Origin: JBEVOS01 sp964563395
GTDB lineage: Bacteria > Pseudomonadota > Alphaproteobacteria > Caulobacterales > Aquidulcibacteraceae
Direction: 5' to 3'
Length of the DNA stretch: 64,000 nt
NCBI GenBank assembly: GCA_964563395.1
Contig: CAZLWK010000007.1
Span: forward strand, 91,347-155,346
Notes under the pieces: model-generated
The model's database searches: none
Seen by the model: only the letters and a program-made list of their open reading frames with translations
Told to the model about the DNA's origin: nothing
Shown: in pieces, positions 58,005 to 64,000 of the stretch
Layout of the letters: every line of letters starts with the position of its first letter
Position numbering within the stretch: position 1 is the first letter of the stretch
Program-made: the position numbers and the translations under genes

Positions 58005-58226
58005 ATGCACTCGGTTGCGCCCTCCCCTCTCGACGGCCTCGACCTGACATCGGCGTGCACGCGCTTGTTGGAGCGCGCGGGCGCTACAGGGCGCCCCACC
58101 GGCGCACGTTGGGGGGCGGTGTTTTTTCAGGTGCGGCCCGGCATGTCCCTGCTAGAGGCGCATCAGGCTTACTTCCGCGCGGCCGCGCTTGAACGTGCGG
58201 CTGGCGCAGCGACGCGCGGGCGCTGA
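58005..58226 (+). CDS. First gene of the establishment/integration operon, 73 aa
   Basis: From MHSVAPSPLDGLDLTSACTR, 13 nt after operator O2. C-terminal half: RPGMSLLEAHQAYFRAAALE. No family recognised. The next ATG follows the stop by 1 nt. Confidence 0.55.
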   Translation: MHSVAPSPLDGLDLTSACTRLLERAGATGRPTGARWGAVFFQVRPGMSLLEAHQAYFRAAALERAAGAATRGR

Positions 58227-58227
58227 C

Positions 58228-58380
58228 ATGGGAGGCCGGCCCGCCTTGCGCGCCGCGTTCTGGTGCGTGCTGACGCTGCTGTACGCGCTGGTGCTGACCT
58301 TGATCAGCGCGCTTTGGAGCTTGTCGCACGACGGCGTGCGCTATGCGCCGCCCGATCTGTGGCAAGGGCCGCCGTCATGA
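58228..58380 (+). CDS. Small membrane protein, 50 aa
   Basis: MGGRPALRAAFWCVLTLLYA... with one hydrophobic helix (about 10-31) and an exposed tail (YAPPDLWQGPPS). Coupled to the next gene by 4-nt overlap. Confidence 0.55.
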   Translation: MGGRPALRAAFWCVLTLLYALVLTLISALWSLSHDGVRYAPPDLWQGPPS

Positions 58381-58502
58381 CCGGACCCGCTCTTTTCGCA
58401 GCAGCCTTGGCGCTTCTGGCGGCGGCGCAGCTTGCGCTCGCCCTCCTTCTGGGGCGCGCGCTCAAGCGTCTTGCGCGCCATTATCCCGAGGATCCGTCAT
58501 GA
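58377..58502 (+). CDS. Small membrane protein, 41 aa
   Basis: MTGPALFAAALALLAAAQLA..., a single Ala/Leu membrane helix with a basic end (RALKRLARHYPEDPS). Coupled to both neighbours by 4-nt overlaps. No family recognised. Confidence 0.5.
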   Translation: MTGPALFAAALALLAAAQLALALLLGRALKRLARHYPEDPS

Positions 58503-58789
58503 CCGCATCACCCGCGATCGCCTCCATTGTCGCCGTTGACGGCGAAGAGTGTCTGCATTGCTGGATCGCCGCGTCGATCAAGGCGTTTCTGGCGCACCAC
58601 AATCTGACGCTGACGCCGATCGAGATCGCCGACGTCGCCACGTTTCATCTTGGCATGGTCGCGGGCGACCTGATGGGCGCGGTGGAAGAGCGCGCCGACC
58701 GCGAGCGCTGCGCGTTTCAATTGGGCGAAATCGCGGGCAAGCGCATCAGACGCGCGATCGCGCTCCGCAATCCGGTCGGCAGCGCATGA
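58499..58789 (+). CDS. Hypothetical phage protein, 96 aa
   Basis: MTASPAIASIVAVDGEECLH..., CLHC pair, then helices TLTPIEIADVATFHLGMVAG and RCAFQLGEIAGKRIRRAIAL. Looks like a folded helical protein; no family recognised. Coupled by 4-nt overlaps. Confidence 0.6.
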   Translation: MTASPAIASIVAVDGEECLHCWIAASIKAFLAHHNLTLTPIEIADVATFHLGMVAGDLMGAVEERADRERCAFQLGEIAGKRIRRAIALRNPVGSA

Positions 58790-59058
58790 TCCGAGAGCGC
58801 CGCGAAGCAAGCGAGCTGGAGAAGCAGCGGATCCGCGCGCTTGCGCGCGCCACGTTGCCGCTCGGCTCCGCGCACAAGCGCTTCGCGCGCGACTTGGCGA
58901 GCGCGCTAGAGGCGAGCGAACGGCGCGGCGAGCCTGCGCTCTTGACCGAGCCGCAGGCGATCCACCTCGCGCGACTCGCGTGGCGGTATCGACGCCAGCT
59001 TCCCGGCCTCGCGCCGATGATGAACCCCGCCCTTGAGAAGAAGATTTTCGGACCATGA
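58786..59058 (+). CDS. Basic phage protein, 90 aa
   Basis: MIRERREASELEKQRIRALA..., rich in Arg and Ala, with GSAHKRFARDLASALEASER and AIHLARLAWRYRRQLPGLAP. It lies directly before the J-domain gene (4-nt overlap) and may be its partner or a nucleic-acid-binding protein. Confidence 0.6.
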   Translation: MIRERREASELEKQRIRALARATLPLGSAHKRFARDLASALEASERRGEPALLTEPQAIHLARLAWRYRRQLPGLAPMMNPALEKKIFGP

Positions 59059-59645
59059 GCATCGCGCCTTATCCGTTATGCTGGCCGCCCGGCTTCCCGC
59101 GCACGCCGCAAGAGCGCAAAAAAAAATCCGCCTTCAAGGCGACGCTCGCGACCGCAACGAGAAACGTCGCGGAATCATTGACGCGCTTCGGCGTCGACAG
59201 CGGCGCCCGTGTGACAAACGTCGTGGCGACCACCAATGTCGGCGGCATCGTCCTGGGCGAGCGCGCGTCCGTGGATCCCGGCGTCGCCGTTTGGTTCGAA
59301 TGGGATGGCGCGATGCGCTGCATCGCCGTCGACCGCTACCCATCGCCCGCAGAAAATCTGCAAGCCATTCACCACATCCTTGAGGCGCGGCGATCGGAAG
59401 TGCGTCATGGCGGGATCGTGATCGCGCGCAGCGCATTCCGCGGCTTTCTTGCTCTGCCGCCCCCTGAGGGCCAGCACTGGCATGAAATTCTTGGCGTCAA
59501 GCCAGAGGCGACGCGCGAAGAAATCGAGGCCGCCTATAAGGCCGCCGCGAAGAGCGCGCATCCCGATCTTCCCGGCGGCGACGACACGCGCATGGCGGAA
59601 CTCAACAGCGCGCGTCGCCAAGCGCTTTCGGAGCGCGGCGCATGA
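59055..59645 (+). CDS. J-domain (DnaJ-like) phage protein
   Basis: 196 aa. The N-terminal 135 residues are an unknown beta-rich domain (RVTNVVATTNVGGIVLGE, WFEWDGAMRCIAVDRYPSPA). The C-terminal 60 residues are a J-domain: WHEILGVKPEATREEIEAAY, KAAAKSAHPDLPGGDD with HPD at about 169-171, the motif that triggers Hsp70 ATP hydrolysis. With the phage Hsp70 at 10878-12443 it gives the element its own chaperone pair, though in opposite transcription units. Confidence 0.82.
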   Translation: MSIAPYPLCWPPGFPRTPQERKKKSAFKATLATATRNVAESLTRFGVDSGARVTNVVATTNVGGIVLGERASVDPGVAVWFEWDGAMRCIAVDRYPSPAENLQAIHHILEARRSEVRHGGIVIARSAFRGFLALPPPEGQHWHEILGVKPEATREEIEAAYKAAAKSAHPDLPGGDDTRMAELNSARRQALSERGA

Positions 59646-59890
59646 AGATCGGCGGCTTTCTCCAGGCGCATTTTGAATCCGAGACGCGCGGCTTTCGCAA
59701 AATGCTGGAGACGCGCGGCGGCGGCGACGCCGTCAAGCGCAAGGTCTGCGTGTTCGTGATGGTCATCGACGAAGAAGGCGACGGCGTCGCCATACTTGAG
59801 GCCAGCGACAATGTGGGGCCGCGCCAAGCGCAGGCGTTCGCGCAGCGCATGGCGGCCAAGGCGCAAGAGATCCTGGGGATGCAAAGATGA
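59642..59890 (+). CDS. Hypothetical phage protein, 82 aa
   Basis: MKIGGFLQAHFESETRGFRK..., with KRKVCVFVMVIDEEGDGVAI and a C-terminal helix. Coupled by 4-nt overlaps to the J-domain and XRE genes. No family recognised. Confidence 0.6.
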   Translation: MKIGGFLQAHFESETRGFRKMLETRGGGDAVKRKVCVFVMVIDEEGDGVAILEASDNVGPRQAQAFAQRMAAKAQEILGMQR

Positions 59891-60312
59891 CGCTTGAACC
59901 ATCGGCGGATGAGACGCGCTTGCGCGGGCGCGCTGTGACGGACATCGACCGCGTGATCGGCCTGCGGATGCGCGCCCGCCGACTGGCTCTGGGGCTCAGC
60001 CAGGAATACGTGGCCGCGGAAATTGGCGTCGCCTTTCAGCAAGTGCAGAAGTACGAAAAAGGCCTCAACCGAGTCGCCGCCTCGCGTCTTATCTTGATTG
60101 CATCTGCGCTCAATTGCAGCGCAGCCGATTTAATCGAGGGGATCGACTCGCCCTCCTCGCCCAAGGACGCACCGCGCGATCTTGTGGCCGACTTCATCGC
60201 CACGCCCGGCGCGCTCGCGCTCGCACGCGCCTACACCGCGATCGAGAGCGCCGCGGTACGCAAGCGCATCAGCGCGCTCATCGGCGTCATCGGCGAGGAG
60301 GCCTCGGCATGA
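59887..60312 (+). CDS. XRE-family regulator, alphaproteobacterial type, 141 aa
   Basis: VTDIDRVIGLRMRARRLALG, then HTH LSQEYVAAEIGVAFQQVQKY, EKGLNRVAASRL, all hallmarks of the common alphaproteobacterial XRE regulators. C-terminal helical segment AYTAIESAAVRKRISALIGV. It is a third HTH regulator of the element, located before the recombinase. Confidence 0.85.
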   Translation: MTLEPSADETRLRGRAVTDIDRVIGLRMRARRLALGLSQEYVAAEIGVAFQQVQKYEKGLNRVAASRLILIASALNCSAADLIEGIDSPSSPKDAPRDLVADFIATPGALALARAYTAIESAAVRKRISALIGVIGEEASA

Positions 60313-60605
60313 ATCCATTTCTGCGCAATCAGCAGATTTTTCGGCTCAAGGTCGCGGCCGGTGCGTTTTTCTTTGTCTTTCTGACGGCGGCTGCGAGCGT
60401 TCTCATGTTGTTAATCGAGGCGGCGGAAACGCCAGCGCCTTCACCCACGCTCGCGCAAGCGCGCCCCGCCGCCGGCGAGGTCGCATGCTTCGCGTTTCGG
60501 CCGGGCTCGGCCGATGAATTTTGGGAGATCGATTGCGCCGAGCTCGCGCGCTTTCCGCCGGAGGATCGCGCGATCGTGTTCGCGCCCCCAGAGCGCGCGC
60601 CATGA
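60309..60605 (+). CDS. Single-pass membrane protein, 98 aa
   Basis: From MNPFLRNQQIFRLKVAAGAF; one membrane span (about 14-37), then a Pro/Ala linker and a small exposed domain with two Cys (EVACFAF, EIDCAEL). Coupled by 4-nt overlaps. No family recognised. Confidence 0.6.
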   Translation: MNPFLRNQQIFRLKVAAGAFFFVFLTAAASVLMLLIEAAETPAPSPTLAQARPAAGEVACFAFRPGSADEFWEIDCAELARFPPEDRAIVFAPPERAP

Positions 60606-61273
60606 GGCCGCCAAACCCCGCCACTGTTCGCGCGGTCGCGCTCGTCATGGCGCCGCCGCCGCATGGCCTGCCGCCGGAGGACGCGGCGGCGGCGTGCGGC
60701 ATCCCCTATTCCACGCTGTACGGCGCGCTCAAGCGCGCGGGGCATGTGTTCGATCGATGCGCGGCCAGCAAGCGCGCGTTGGCCGATCCAGAGGTGCGCG
60801 CGAAGATGAGCGCGGCCAGCAAGCGCGCGTTGGCCGATCCAGAGGTGCGCGCGAAGATGAGCGCNNNNNNNNNNNNNNNNNNNNNNNNNNNNNNNNNNNN
60901 NNNNNNNNNNNNNNNNNNNNNNNNNNNNNNNNNNNNNNNNNNNNNNNNNNNNNNNNNNNNNNNNGCGTTGGCCGATCCAGAGGTGCGCGCGAAGATGAGC
61001 GCGGCCAGCAAGCGCGCGTGGGCCGATCCAGAGGTGCGCGCGAAGATGAGCGCGGCCAGCAAGCGCGCGTGGGCCGATCCAGAGGTGCGCGCGAAGATGA
61101 GCGCGGCCCGCAAGCGCGCGTGGGCCAGGAAGGCCGTGCGCGTGGCCGGGCTACCGCTGACGCGCGCCGCGTGCGACCGCGCGGCTGAAATAATCGCCGC
61201 CGGCGAAACGATCGAGGTGGCCGCGGATGCGCTCTGGCAGGAACACCGCGAGCGACAAGGGCGCGCGGCTTGA
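60602..61273 (+). CDS. Repeat protein with NUMOD3-like 17-residue repeats (interrupted by assembly gap)
   Basis: About 223 codons counted through 100 N. N-terminal HTH-like segment (PPEDAAAACGIPYSTLYGAL), then repeats SAASKRA[L/W]ADPEVRAKM of 17 residues, resembling nuclease-associated modular (NUMOD3) DNA-binding repeats. C-terminal second HTH-like part (ACDRAAEIIAAGETIEVAAD). No nuclease domain. True length unknown because the gap lies in the repeats; the frame is preserved only if the missing length is suitable. Confidence 0.65.
   Translation: MRPPNPATVRAVALVMAPPPHGLPPEDAAAACGIPYSTLYGALKRAGHVFDRCAASKRALADPEVRAKMSAASKRALADPEVRAKMSXXXXXXXXXXXXXXXXXXXXXXXXXXXXXXXXXXALADPEVRAKMSAASKRAWADPEVRAKMSAASKRAWADPEVRAKMSAARKRAWARKAVRVAGLPLTRAACDRAAEIIAAGETIEVAADALWQEHRERQGRAA
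60761..61126 (+). repeat. 51-bp tandem repeat
   Basis: Unit GCGGCCAGCAAGCGCGCG...AAGATGAGC, 51 bp. Two full copies (60761-60862), a gap, a partial copy (60965-61000), two full copies (61001-61102) and a diverged one. Left copies encode Leu and right copies Trp at one position. Identity between units explains the failed assembly. Confidence 0.9.
60865..60964. other. Assembly gap of 100 N
   Basis: Exactly 100 N, a conventional gap size, placed in the tandem repeat. The real length is unknown. Confidence 0.97.
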
Positions 61274-61400
61274 GCAAGCGGCGTGCCCCGCCTCCACAAC
61301 CGGCGGGCCCGCCCGCGCTTGACTCCTTGCGCGCCCTCGCGCGGATGATCGGCCGCGACCTCGCGCGCGAGGCGAATAAGAAGGAAGGCAGGCCATCCCA

Positions 61401-61404
<4 letters not shown>
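61270..61404 (+). CDS. Small basic protein ahead of the recombinase, 44 aa
   Basis: TTG start overlapping the previous TGA (TTGA) and TGA overlapping the recombinase ATG (ATGA). The product, beginning with SKRRAPPPQPAGPPA, has a helical end (DSLRALARMIGRDLAREANK). Position and charge suit a recombination directionality factor or simply a coupling peptide; undecided. Confidence 0.5.
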
Positions 61405-63050
<1,646 letters not shown>

Positions 63051-63211
63051 GCAGCGCATCGACGGCCGTTTCGCGCGGCCAAATGAGGTATGCGGCAAGC
63101 GCCGCCAAAGTAAAAGAGGGTTCAAAATCTGAAGAGATACTTCTTCGGCCTTCTTATCGCAAAACCGCAAGAGCACTTTTGCGGAAGGCCTTCGATCACA
63201 CGCACCGTGCA

Positions 63212-63329
63212 GACCCGGCAGCGACCTACTCTCCCATGCCTTAAGACATAGTACCATCGGCCCAGGGGGGCTTAACGGCCGAGTTCGGGATGGGATCGGG
63301 TGGGGACCCCCCGGCAAAGCCACCAGGTC
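63212..63329 (-). rRNA. rrf: 5S ribosomal RNA
   Basis: 118 nt. Conserved GATCCCATCCCGAACTCGG, then GGTACTATGTCTTAAGGCAT and GGGAGAGTAGGTCGCTGCC; the ends GACCTGGTGGC and GCTGCCGGGTC pair as helix I. Ends may be off by a few bases. Confidence 0.93.
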
Positions 63330-63449
63330 GGCGCGGCGCGTGTATCGAGAACGCGCGCGATCCTCATCCGAGGAAGGCGCGCGCTGACATGTATCGCGGG
63401 AGCGAAGCGAACGCACGGCGCGACGCAGTCGTCGCCATGCATGAACGCC

Positions 63450-64000
<551 letters not shown>

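Overview
The window is GC-rich DNA from an alphaproteobacterium. The rRNA operon order at the right edge (23S, 5S, initiator tRNA, all on the minus strand) is typical of that class, and GcrA-type regulator sequences fit a Caulobacterales, Hyphomonadales or related host. I had no database access; family names rest on motifs, lengths and gene order.

Host left flank, 1-8730. The C-terminal end of a zeta-toxin-like kinase is translationally coupled to recQ. Next come a minus-strand trio (59-residue membrane peptide, OmpA/BON protein, repeat-bearing coiled-coil protein), a plus-strand pair of RNA methyltransferases, a fused GFA-GrpB protein, and an APH-type phosphotransferase. A rho-independent terminator at 8691-8720 (minus strand) is probably the original terminator of the rRNA/tRNA-fMet operon.

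Prophage, 8731-62986 (about 54 kb). A 13-bp direct repeat (TGGGTGCGGGAGC) lies at both ends. The right copy forms the 3' end of tRNA-fMet. The element is a temperate phage with a T7/podovirus-like virion module. From the left: (a) 8786-10168, a small ribbon-helix-helix-like regulator with a repeat operator and two divergent membrane-protein genes; (b) 10385-45845, one long minus-strand late region. In transcription order this holds terminase small and large subunits, portal, scaffold, capsid, tail tube proteins, internal virion proteins including two giant polyvalent proteins (1944 and 1812 aa), tail fibres with a polyglycine adhesin-like tip, an overlapping spanin-like pair, membrane proteins, a phage Hsp70 (DnaK-like) and a zinc-ribbon protein; (c) 46007-56825, a minus-strand early/replication region with a Cro-like repressor, DUF2303 protein, GcrA homologue, an initiator gene containing an iteron array (likely replication origin), DUF1064 nuclease, stand-alone DnaA domain IV, and a cytosine methyltransferase gene overprinted by a second phage family in another frame; (d) 56919-63017, the repressor and a plus-strand lysogeny/establishment operon of about a dozen small genes. 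Almost every gene there is joined by 4-nt stop/start overlaps; it includes a J-domain protein and ends in a serine recombinase.

How it works together. Two matching operators (56831-56877 and 57945-57991), each with inverted AAAAC/GTTTT arms 18 nt apart, probably let one repressor govern both the divergent switch and the integrase-side operon. Integration at tRNA-fMet keeps the tRNA intact, supplies a replacement hairpin terminator inside the recombinase gene, and makes the last ten codons of the recombinase come from antisense tRNA DNA. After excision the recombinase would have a different 15-residue tail. A 100-N assembly gap at 60865-60964 falls inside a 51-bp tandem repeat.

Host right flank, 62987-64000: tRNA-fMet, 5S rRNA and the 3' end of 23S rRNA. 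No gene-free stretch exceeds 300 bases; the largest are 10169-10384 (palindromes), 39407-39630 (capsid leader) and the rRNA spacers.
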